Assembly: GCA_903854175.1 (NCBI GenBank)
Contig: CAINVQ010000145.1
Location: 1 to 20,591 of the forward strand
Source: an uncultured Actinomycetes bacterium
Lineage (GTDB): Bacteria > Actinomycetota > Acidimicrobiia > Acidimicrobiales > RAAP-2
Reading direction: 5' to 3'
DNA length: 20,591 nucleotides
The position numbers and the translations under genes were made by a program. Of this stretch, positions 14,612-20,591 are shown piece after piece (the first letter of the stretch is position 1; each line of letters starts with the position of its first letter). The notes beneath the pieces were generated by a model. The model saw nothing but the letters and a program-made list of their open reading frames with translations, did not search any database and had not been told where the DNA came from.

Positions 14612-14777
14612 GTCTGTTTGTTAGCGTTTGAGTCCCAAACCAACGACCAGAAAACCTCCACAATGGTGCAGTGTCAGCAACGCCATCAGCTCTTTGAGCA
14701 AAGTGATTCTGTGCTGCAGCAATAACTGCTGCAACATCTTCTGGTGGCAACTCTGGACGTGGAGCGAGTCCGCTCAC
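14601..14777 (-). CDS. Small acyl-CoA carboxylase epsilon-like subunit
   Basis: A 58-aa ORF with a GTG start (14775-14777) that overlaps the pccB stop in a GTGA tetramer, the classical translational-coupling arrangement. The protein begins MSGLAPRPELPPEDVAAVIA and ends with PLWRFSGRWFG and a short basic tail. The Pro-rich lead, a helix of ExVAAVIAAAQ type and a Trp/Arg motif near the C-terminus match the layout of actinobacterial acyl-CoA carboxylase epsilon subunits (AccE/PccE, typically 60-90 aa), which stabilise the carboxylase complex and sit right after the beta-subunit gene. Sequence similarity is short, so assignment rests on position, overlap, size and motif. It is easy to miss because of length and GTG start. 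Its stop abuts the convergent mutase stop. Confidence 0.7.
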   Translation of the reverse strand: MSGLAPRPELPPEDVAAVIAAAQNHFAQRADGVADTAPLWRFSGRWFGTQTLTNRRSL

Positions 14778-16330
14778 AGTGGGACGTTTCCGTGCTTACG
14801 CTTTGGCAAGTCTTCGCGCTTGCCACGAAGTAGATCGAGTGAACGAGCAAGAATCATGCGTGTTTCAGCCGGGTCAATGACATCATCAATGAACCCACGG
14901 GCAGCGGCGATGTAAGGGTTTGCGTAGCGCTCTTCGTAATCATCAACTAACTGTGCACGAAGTTCATCAGGGTTCTCAGCATTAGCCAAGTCACGGCGGT
15001 GAACAATTTCTACTGCACCAGCAGAGCCCATTACAGCAAGTTCTGCAGTTGGCCAAGCAAACGCAAGGTCTGCACCAATTGACTTGGAGTTCATAACAAC
15101 GTAAGCACCACCGTACGCCTTACGAGTTACGACCGAGATGCGAGGAACTGTTGCTTCGCAGAATGCGTAGAGCAACTTTGCACCGTGACGAATGATGCCG
15201 CTGTACTCCTGATCAACACCTGGCATAAAGCCCGGAACGTCAACAAATGAAATAAGTGGAATGTTGAATGCATCACAGGTACGAACAAATCGAGCAGCTT
15301 TTTCACTTGAGTCAATGTCGAGCACACCGGCGAGAACCTGAGGTTGGTTTGAAACAAGTCCTACCGTGTGACCGTCAATGCGTGCGAACCCACACGTGAT
15401 TTGCTGAGCAAACGCGGCACTCACTTCCATGTAGTCGCCACCGTCGACAATTGCAGTAATTACTTTTTTCATGTCGTAAGGAACGTTCGGAGATGTTGGC
15501 AAAAGATCGCGAAGTTCTTCACAGAGTCGGTCCGCCGGGTCACCAGTAAGAATCCGTGGAGCCTCTTCCATGTTGTTCGATGGAAGGAACGAGAGAAGGT
15601 AGCGAACTTCGTCCAAGACACTTTGCTCGTCGGGGAACACGAAATTAGCAACACCAGACTTAGTCGCGTGCGTCATCGCACCACCAAGCTCTTCTAGCGT
15701 TACATCTTCTCCCGTAACAGTCTTCACAACGTCTGGTCCCGTGATGAACATGTGACTTGTGTCTCGAACCATAAAAATAAAGTCAGTAAGTGCTGGTGAA
15801 TACACTCCACCACCGGCACATGGTCCGAGGATTACAGAAATCTGTGGAACAACGCCAGATGCCTTTACGTTTCTAAAGAAAATTCCACCGTATGCGTCAA
15901 GCGCTGCAACACCTTCTTGGATTCGAGCTCCGGCTCCGTCATTAAGCCCAACAATTGGCAGCCCCATTGAAATAGCGAGGTCCATAATTTTTTGAATTTT
16001 TTCACCGTGTGTCTCACCAAGCGCACCACCAAATACGGTGAAGTCCTGAGAGTAGACGCAGACTTTTCGGCCATCGATTTTTCCGAAACCTGTGATAACG
16101 CCGTCAGTGTAAGGTCTTGAATCCTCAAGCCCCATGCCAGATGCATAGTGGCGATTAAGCATGTCGAGTTCTTGGAATGAGCCTTCATCGAGAAGATACT
16201 CAATACGCTCACGAGCGGTCATCTTGCCTTTGGCGCGGTGTCGCTCGATTGATTTCTCGCCACCAGCGAGACGCGCTTCGGTCTTTAGAACTTCTAGTTG
16301 GGCCAAACGTTCAGACATTGAGTGTTCCAT
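14774..16330 (-). CDS. pccB: Acyl-CoA carboxylase beta (carboxyltransferase) subunit, propionyl-CoA carboxylase-like
   Basis: Transfers carboxyl from biotin to an acyl-CoA (propionyl-, possibly also acetyl-CoA). From the ATG at 16330 it has 518 aa, the normal length. Visible are ERHRAKGKMTARERIEYLLD (N-terminus), GARIQEGVAALDAYGGIF, GPCAGGGVYSPAL (first oxyanion hole) and VDVPGFMPGVDQEYSGIIRHGAK, then AYGGAYVVMNSKSIGADLAF. At the substrate-selecting position (D422 in S. coelicolor PccB, recalled) this enzyme has V411, more like acetyl-type AccB. TAGCCT lies 8 nt upstream of 16330; the same frame runs to 16369 but adds non-family residues, and ATG 16318 (MSERL) is a possible start. It overlaps the epsilon-like gene. 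The biotin-bearing alpha subunit is not in the window. Confidence 0.93.
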   Translation of the reverse strand: MEHSMSERLAQLEVLKTEARLAGGEKSIERHRAKGKMTARERIEYLLDEGSFQELDMLNRHYASGMGLEDSRPYTDGVITGFGKIDGRKVCVYSQDFTVFGGALGETHGEKIQKIMDLAISMGLPIVGLNDGAGARIQEGVAALDAYGGIFFRNVKASGVVPQISVILGPCAGGGVYSPALTDFIFMVRDTSHMFITGPDVVKTVTGEDVTLEELGGAMTHATKSGVANFVFPDEQSVLDEVRYLLSFLPSNNMEEAPRILTGDPADRLCEELRDLLPTSPNVPYDMKKVITAIVDGGDYMEVSAAFAQQITCGFARIDGHTVGLVSNQPQVLAGVLDIDSSEKAARFVRTCDAFNIPLISFVDVPGFMPGVDQEYSGIIRHGAKLLYAFCEATVPRISVVTRKAYGGAYVVMNSKSIGADLAFAWPTAELAVMGSAGAVEIVHRRDLANAENPDELRAQLVDDYEERYANPYIAAARGFIDDVIDPAETRMILARSLDLLRGKREDLPKRKHGNVPL

Positions 16331-16466
16331 AGCAAGCAAGGCTACCCAACATCGAGGTGCGCATGACAACAGTGAAAATAACTAGCCCAACAACCAAGAA
16401 TTTATGGGGCAATCACTTGTTACTGCAAAGTAGAAACTTACAAAATACGAGCCAGCTGACTAGCTA
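16331..16466. other. 136-bp intergenic region, epimerase end to pccB start
   Basis: The largest gene-free stretch in the right half. It contains the pccB -10 candidate TAGCCT (16339-16344, minus). I see no convincing terminator, small ORF or RNA element; the weak AGCT-rich repeats at about 16448-16468 give only 4-bp stems. Confidence 0.5.
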
Positions 16467-16877
16467 TTAGTTAACTTCCACTAATTCAATAAGTGTCCCG
16501 AAAGAAGTTTTTGGGTGAATGAACGCAACCGTTGTATTGCGTGATCCAGGACGTGGCCTCTCATCAATGACGCGACAACCTGACTCTTTTGCAGCGTTTA
16601 ATGCTTCAGCACAGTCATTGACTCGATACGCAATGTGGTGCAGACCTTCGCCGTTCTTTGCGAGATACTTCGCAACTGGTGAATCTTCGCGAGTTGGAGT
16701 TAACAACTGAATGTAGGACTCGGCAACGTTGATTAGGGCTTCATAAACACCGTCGGACTTCACGTCTTCGCGGTGCTCAACCGTTGCACCGAATACTTCT
16801 TCGTACCACTTGATTGCAGCTTCAATGTCATGTACTGCAATTGCTACGTGATCGATTTCAATAAAAAGTGATTCCAT
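16467..16877 (-). CDS. mce: Methylmalonyl-CoA/ethylmalonyl-CoA epimerase
   Basis: Epimerises C2 of (S)/(R)-methylmalonyl-CoA and, in organisms with the ethylmalonyl-CoA pathway, ethylmalonyl-CoA, delivering the isomer the B12 mutase needs. A 136-aa glyoxalase/VOC-fold protein with two beta-alpha-beta-beta-beta modules. The metal ligands are present: H10 in IDHVAIAVHD, Q57 in YIQLLTP, H80/H81 in GLHHIAYRV and E131 in LIELVEVN, corresponding to H12, Q65, H91 and E141 of the Propionibacterium enzyme. It starts 2 nt after the ccr stop, with AAGG inside the ccr end 7 nt from the ATG, so it is co-translated with ccr. That coupling strongly supports ethylmalonyl-CoA as a substrate. Confidence 0.93.
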   Translation of the reverse strand: MESLFIEIDHVAIAVHDIEAAIKWYEEVFGATVEHREDVKSDGVYEALINVAESYIQLLTPTREDSPVAKYLAKNGEGLHHIAYRVNDCAEALNAAKESGCRVIDERPRPGSRNTTVAFIHPKTSFGTLIELVEVN

Positions 16878-16879
16878 AT

Positions 16880-18223
16880 TTATGCCTTGTCGTTTCGACG
16901 GAAAATTGAAAGTCGGTCTTCGCCAACTTTTGCACGAAGCTCTGGGTTGGTAACTCCAAGTCCTTCACGTTCAGCAACACAAAGGACACCAATCTTTCCT
17001 TCGTGACGGTTGTGATGAACTTCGTACGCTGCTTCACCAACTTGTTCAAGTGGGAACACTGCAGAGAGAGGTGGGACAACTTTTCCATCCATTATTGTCT
17101 GGTTGGCGGCCCATGCTTCGCGGTAGTTAGAGAAGTGTGAGCCCTTGATGGTCTTTAACTTCATCCACAAGTGACGATTGTCGTATTCAATCATGTAGCC
17201 ACTCGTTGCAGCACAGGTAACAATCGTTCCTGCTCGCTTGGTGACAAATACGCTTGCGCCCATTGTTGATCGGCCGGGGTGCTCAAAGACAATGTCAGGG
17301 TCAGCACCTACGAGTGAGCGAATGTCCTTGCCGAGTCGGCGCCATTCAGATTCATCTTGGGTGTGCTCGTCCTTCCAGAACTTGTAATTCTTCTCAGCAC
17401 GGTTGATCACGTGCTCGCAGCCAAGCTCTTTCATGGTCTGAACTTTGTTCTCACTGGAAACAACCGCAATTGGAGTGCCGCCAGAGTTGAGTACATGCTG
17501 AACCGCGAACGATCCAATCCCACCTGAAGCACCCCAGATGAGTACGTTGTCACCCTGAGTTACTGGGGCGCCGTTGCGAGAAACGAGCATGCGATACGAC
17601 GTTGAATTACACAGTGCATTCACAGCAGCTTCTTCCCACGTTAAGTGTGTGGGCTTTGGCATCAACTGGTTTGCCTTAACTACAGAGATGTCAGCAAGCC
17701 CACCAAAGTTTGTTTCAAAACCCCAAATGCGCTGATTGCTCGCGAGCATCGAGTCGTCATGTGAGCTTGGGTCTTGATCATCAAGGTGGTTACAGTGGAC
17801 AGTTACTTCATCACCAATGTTCCAGTTGCGAACTGCTGATCCTTTTCTAATGATTACACCAGCAGCGTCCGAGCCAACTACGTGGTAATCAAGGTCGTGG
17901 CGCTTGCCCCAGATTGATTCCTTTCCGAGACGATTTAGAAAACCGAACGTGGAGGCTGGCTCAAAAATACTTGTCCACACAGTGTTGAAGTTAATTGACG
18001 ATGCCATCACCGCAATGAACACTTCATCGGGGGCTAGTTCAGGGAGAGGAACTTCTCCTACGTGGATACTCTTTCGAGGATCTTTGTCTTTGCTCGCAAG
18101 GCCGTCAAACATGTTCTGTTCATCGCGGCGAACAAATACTGCGCGGGTAGTTTCCGGTAGCGGAGTATCGGCGAGAACCTCACCAGATGCCCCAGCCCTA
18201 ACTGCTTCAAGGATTTCACTCAT
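16880..18223 (-). CDS. ccr: Crotonyl-CoA carboxylase/reductase
   Basis: NADPH-dependent reductive carboxylation of crotonyl-CoA to (2S)-ethylmalonyl-CoA, the signature step of the ethylmalonyl-CoA pathway. The 447-aa medium-chain dehydrogenase-type enzyme shows SSINFNTVWTSIFEP (76-90), RIWGFETNFGG (165-175), the nucleotide loop WGASGGIGSFA (230-240) and KTIKGSHFSNYREAW. The four CO2-holding residues described for the Kitasatospora enzyme (N81, F170, E171, H365) are N80, F169, E170 and H363, so it should carboxylate and not merely reduce. The start codon at 18221-18223 has TAATGT 6 nt upstream (leaderless spacing) and no Shine-Dalgarno. It is divergent from the LysE-type gene and followed by the epimerase 2 nt later. 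Some actinobacterial homologues feed polyketide extender units, but the neighbours argue for assimilation. Confidence 0.96.
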   Translation of the reverse strand: MSEILEAVRAGASGEVLADTPLPETTRAVFVRRDEQNMFDGLASKDKDPRKSIHVGEVPLPELAPDEVFIAVMASSINFNTVWTSIFEPASTFGFLNRLGKESIWGKRHDLDYHVVGSDAAGVIIRKGSAVRNWNIGDEVTVHCNHLDDQDPSSHDDSMLASNQRIWGFETNFGGLADISVVKANQLMPKPTHLTWEEAAVNALCNSTSYRMLVSRNGAPVTQGDNVLIWGASGGIGSFAVQHVLNSGGTPIAVVSSENKVQTMKELGCEHVINRAEKNYKFWKDEHTQDESEWRRLGKDIRSLVGADPDIVFEHPGRSTMGASVFVTKRAGTIVTCAATSGYMIEYDNRHLWMKLKTIKGSHFSNYREAWAANQTIMDGKVVPPLSAVFPLEQVGEAAYEVHHNRHEGKIGVLCVAEREGLGVTNPELRAKVGEDRLSIFRRNDKA

Positions 18224-18229
18224 TGCAAA

Positions 18230-18235
18230 ACATTA
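18230..18235 (-). promoter_or_regulatory. -10 element of ccr-mce (leaderless spacing)
   Basis: TAATGT on the minus strand followed by 6 nt (TTTGCA) and the ATG at 18223. The 69-bp divergent gap must also hold the LysE-type promoter. Confidence 0.55.
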
Positions 18236-18280
18236 GTGGCGAAGCGAACGTCACAGGTCAGCCATCTCATCAATTGTGCG

Positions 18281-18286
18281 TAGGAT
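18281..18286 (+). promoter_or_regulatory. -10 element of the LysE-type exporter (leaderless spacing)
   Basis: TAGGAT followed by 6 nt (TTTGTC) and the ATG at 18293. No Shine-Dalgarno. Confidence 0.55.
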
Positions 18287-18292
18287 TTTGTC

Positions 18293-18925
18293 ATGTCAAT
18301 ACTTCAAGTAGTACCTGGCTTTGCCTTAACGGCACTATTTCTAGCCATGGTCCCGGGACAGGGGGTTGCGATGGTTCTTCGCCAAACCATCATTGGAGGA
18401 GCAAAATGCGCCTACCTTTCAGTTCTTGGCAACACGGCAGGACTAATTATTTGGGGGATCCTTTCTTCCGTGGGGCTCAGCGCGGTCTTTGCTCACTCTC
18501 ATCTTGCATTTAATTTGCTCAAGTTCGCTGGAGTTGCATATTTAAGTTTTCTTTCAATTCAGACATTGTTTGAATTGAGAAATGATTTTGGAAAATTTGA
18601 TTACAACGGGAAAGCGAGTGTCAACCCTTTGGCAGCATTTCGCTTAGGGATGCTCACTAACTTGACGAACGTTAAAGCAGCAGTTTTTGCGGTGGCGTTC
18701 ATCCCACTTTTCATTCCAAAAGATTTCAATCTTGGTACAGGAATTTTGATTTTGGTCCTAGTTCAGTCCATTGTTTCAACAGCGTGGTACTTCGCTTTAG
18801 TTGCAACAATTGATAAGGCCTCGGTGATCTTGGCAAAGCCCCGAGTCCGACGTTGGCTGACAGGGATATCAGCGGCGGGACTCCTGGCTTTGGCCATAGT
18901 TTTGCTATTTACTACTCCTCGGTAA
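18293..18925 (+). CDS. LysE/RhtB-family amino acid exporter
   Basis: Membrane exporter, typically moving amino acids or their analogues out of the cell. The 210-aa product has six hydrophobic segments, the typical PGQGVAMVLRQTIIGGAK after the first (residues 21-38; the PG motif at 21-22 is family-wide), SVLGNTAGLIIWG (43-55), and LTNLTNVKAAVFAVAFIPLF in the fourth segment (family NPKaxxFf motif modified to NVKAAVFA). The substrate cannot be read from the sequence. It is divergent from ccr and 50 bp ahead of the acetyl-CoA acetyltransferase, which has its own ribosome site; nothing ties it to the CoA pathway except place. Confidence 0.9.
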   Translation: MSILQVVPGFALTALFLAMVPGQGVAMVLRQTIIGGAKCAYLSVLGNTAGLIIWGILSSVGLSAVFAHSHLAFNLLKFAGVAYLSFLSIQTLFELRNDFGKFDYNGKASVNPLAAFRLGMLTNLTNVKAAVFAVAFIPLFIPKDFNLGTGILILVLVQSIVSTAWYFALVATIDKASVILAKPRVRRWLTGISAAGLLALAIVLLFTTPR

Positions 18926-18964
18926 CCCACGTCGCAGAAACGTCTATCGTTTATATATCTCTAG

Positions 18965-18970
18965 AAGGAG
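18965..18970 (+). promoter_or_regulatory. Shine-Dalgarno that fixes the thiolase start
   Basis: AAGGAG, 5 nt before the ATG at 18976. The AT-rich TTATATAT at 18951-18958 and TATCGT at 18945-18950 are possible -10 elements giving a short leader. Confidence 0.7.
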
Positions 18971-18975
18971 CTCAT

Positions 18976-20154
18976 ATGTCACGCAGTGTCATCGTCGCCG
19001 GTAGCCGAACCGCCATTGGAAAACTATCTGGTGTTTTTTCAACACTCAGTGCACAAGACCTCGGTGGGTTTGCAATCAAGAGCGCACTCGAACGAGCTGG
19101 TGTTGATCCAACACTCGTTGACGCTGTACTCATGGGGCAAGTAATCGGTGCTGGCCAAGGTCAAATCACTGCTCGACAAGCTGCGGTTAAGGGTGGCATC
19201 CCAATGAGCGTTAACGCCACAACTATTAATAAGGTTTGTCTTTCTGGTCTTCAAACCATTTACATGGCTGACATGATGATTCGCGCTGGTGAAGCAGAGA
19301 TCGTTGTCGCTGGTGGTATGGAATCAATGACTAACGCTCCATACCTTCTTCCTGGTGCACGTGCTGGATACCGAATTGGTGACCAAAAAGTTATTGACTC
19401 AATGATGTTTGACGGCCTCACTTGTGCATTCGATGACTGTGCAATGGGTCTTGGAACTGAGCGTTACAACAACGGACGAATAACTCGTGCACGTCAAGAC
19501 GAGTTCTCAGCACGAAGCCACGCACTTGCTGCAGCAGCAATCGCTTCAGGAAAGTTTGCAGAAGAAATTGTTGGAGTATCAATCCCACAACGTAAGGGTG
19601 ACCCAGTACTAGTTGACACTGACGAAGGTGTTCGTATTGAGACAACATTTGAATCACTAAGTGCGCTTCGTCCAGCATTCGATAAAGAAGGAACAATTAC
19701 TGCAGGTAATGCATCTCAGATTTCTGATGGAGGAGCCGCAGTGATTGTTATGTCTGCAGAGCGCTGCGCACAACTTGGTTTAACCCCAATTGGTGAAATT
19801 GTTAGTTACGGTCAAGTCGCTGGTCCTGATGCATCACTTCTTAATCAGCCCGCACGCGCAATTGCCAAGGCCGCTGCAAAAGCAGGAATTGATGTTAAGG
19901 GGATTGACCTCTTTGAAATCAATGAAGCTTTCGCTGCGGTTGGACTTTCTTCAGCCGACGAACTCGGTATTGACGAAAATAAGATCAACGTAAATGGTGG
20001 TGCAATCGCACTTGGTCACCCAGTTGGAATGTCAGGAACACGTGTTGCACTCACTGCATTACTTGAACTGAAGCGTCGTGGTGGCGGAACTGCTGCTGTT
20101 TCACTTTGTGGTGGTGGCGGTCAAGGTGACGCAGCGATTCTTCGCTCTCTCTAA
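18976..20154 (+). CDS. phaA: Acetyl-CoA acetyltransferase (acetoacetyl-CoA thiolase)
   Basis: Condenses two acetyl-CoA to acetoacetyl-CoA, opening the ethylmalonyl-CoA route (or cleaves acetoacetyl-CoA in catabolism). The 392-aa protein is standard length. Nucleophile C88 lies in [11 protein letters not shown]348 in [11 protein letters not shown], and the second catalytic C378 in [18 protein letters not shown] and [17 protein letters not shown] are typical of biosynthetic thiolases. The start at 18976 ([16 protein letters not shown]) is set by AAGGAG; the frame is open upstream to 18853 inside the LysE-type gene, but that part is not thiolase-like. It converges with the phosphatase gene, overlapping by 4 bp at the stop. 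Confidence 0.95.
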   Translation: MSRSVIVAGSRTAIGKLSGVFSTLSAQDLGGFAIKSALERAGVDPTLVDAVLMGQVIGAGQGQITARQAAVKGGIPMSVNATTINKVCLSGLQTIYMADMMIRAGEAEIVVAGGMESMTNAPYLLPGARAGYRIGDQKVIDSMMFDGLTCAFDDCAMGLGTERYNNGRITRARQDEFSARSHALAAAAIASGKFAEEIVGVSIPQRKGDPVLVDTDEGVRIETTFESLSALRPAFDKEGTITAGNASQISDGGAAVIVMSAERCAQLGLTPIGEIVSYGQVAGPDASLLNQPARAIAKAAAKAGIDVKGIDLFEINEAFAAVGLSSADELGIDENKINVNGGAIALGHPVGMSGTRVALTALLELKRRGGGTAAVSLCGGGGQGDAAILRSL

Positions 20155-20591
20155 ACAGGGATAAAACTTTTTACGAGCTCGTAATGAGCAAGCCCAATCT
20201 GCTGATTATCTGGCAGGGCTAATACAAATGCCCCACCTAAGGGGTACTCACCCTTCAACACGTCGGGCAGTGCGTTCGTCAAGCTGAACACGAGCTCGTG
20301 CACGCTCGGATTATGGGCAACAACTAGTAGTGACGTCACAACTGGATCGATCGCAGCAATGTCAATAAGTAAGTCTTCGGCTCCTACATTTCGTTTGCCG
20401 TTATAAATAAGTTCTGAATAATGGACTGTTCTGACAAAATCAGTATCAACAAATGCTCGTGTAAATGTTTCCCTTGTTCGAGCAGCGGCACTTACGAGTG
20501 CAGTTGTTGGACCATAGGCACCAAGTTTTTGCTCATCAATCGCCCATGTTCGAAGTTGTTGTGCCTGCTGTCTTCCCCGATCACTAAGCAC
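20151..20591 (-). CDS. sixA: Histidine phosphatase family protein, SixA-like (5' end outside window)
   Basis: Partial: the reading frame runs off the right edge, so the N-terminus with the catalytic LRHAKS-type motif is not visible. The 146 visible residues begin LSDRGRQQAQQLRTWA, which follows the RHG motif in SixA proteins, then LVSAAARTRETFTRA (the SxxxRxxET pattern), SELIYNG, and LLVVAHNPSVHEL, containing the second catalytic His (AHNP). SixA dephosphorylates phosphohistidine in phosphotransfer proteins; other branches act on phosphosugars. The stop overlaps the thiolase stop by 4 bp. Family fairly sure; the substrate is inferred. Confidence 0.82.
   Translation of the reverse strand: MLSDRGRQQAQQLRTWAIDEQKLGAYGPTTALVSAAARTRETFTRAFVDTDFVRTVHYSELIYNGKRNVGAEDLLIDIAAIDPVVTSLLVVAHNPSVHELVFSLTNALPDVLKGEYPLGGAFVLALPDNQQIGLAHYELVKSFIPV

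Noticed and set aside
14628..14915. A 95-codon plus-strand open frame between ecm and pccB
   Set aside because: It is antisense to both the epsilon-like ORF and the conserved end of pccB; the minus-strand GTG ORF explains the gap better.
16331..16466. Search for a B12 riboswitch or other RNA element regulating the CoA genes
   Set aside because: No B12-box-like sequence or extended stem structure was visible here or upstream of the mutase unit; most leaders appear to be absent.

Overview
The window looks like a stretch of an actinobacterial chromosome, most likely a small-genome aquatic lineage such as the Acidimicrobiia (inferred from gene content, not from a tree). Pointers are an MptB-type polyprenol-phosphomannose mannosyltransferase, a LysC with an internal beta-subunit start, an acyl-CoA carboxylase beta subunit followed by a tiny epsilon-like ORF, a MeaA-type B12 mutase and widespread leaderless-type promoters. 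Base composition is moderate (mid-40s % GC by eye). There are no insertion sequences, phage genes, CRISPR arrays or rRNA genes; this is a gene-dense core region with almost no spare intergenic DNA.

Left part (1-4414): a GNAT acetyltransferase converges with, and overlaps, mptB. A tRNA-Tyr (minus) lies back to back with yajQ. yajQ converges on a GtrA-like membrane protein, which is divergent from tesB (acyl-CoA thioesterase II). Centre-left (4418-10357): a minus-strand run of gltA, a membrane-anchored protein of unknown function, rmuC, asd and lysC/ask, with asd and lysC forming a two-gene operon for the aspartate pathway. Centre (10410-11677): a plus-strand pair of peptidyl-prolyl isomerases, a membrane-anchored FKBP followed by a soluble cyclophilin.

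Right part (11762-20154): a cluster for the first half of the ethylmalonyl-CoA pathway of acetyl-CoA assimilation. It holds 3-hydroxybutyryl-CoA dehydrogenase plus ethylmalonyl-CoA mutase (plus strand), acyl-CoA carboxylase beta plus a previously hidden epsilon-like ORF (minus), crotonyl-CoA carboxylase/reductase plus methylmalonyl/ethylmalonyl-CoA epimerase (minus), a LysE-type exporter, and acetyl-CoA acetyltransferase (plus). Together these convert acetyl-CoA to acetoacetyl-CoA, 3-hydroxybutyryl-CoA, then crotonyl-CoA (the dehydratase is not in the window), (2S)-ethylmalonyl-CoA, its epimer and methylsuccinyl-CoA. The later steps (methylsuccinyl-CoA dehydrogenase, mesaconyl-CoA hydratase, malyl-CoA lyase) are not here. 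The window closes inside a SixA-like phosphatase.

Two architectural signatures stand out. Many first-in-unit genes have a TAnnnT-like -10 hexamer ending exactly 6 nt before the start codon, the spacing expected for leaderless mRNAs, whereas several operon-internal genes have Shine-Dalgarno sequences. All five convergent gene junctions overlap or abut, leaving no room for ordinary terminators. I found no clearly novel multi-gene system; the most useful new items are the 58-aa epsilon-like gene, the internal lysC start and the compact pathway cluster.
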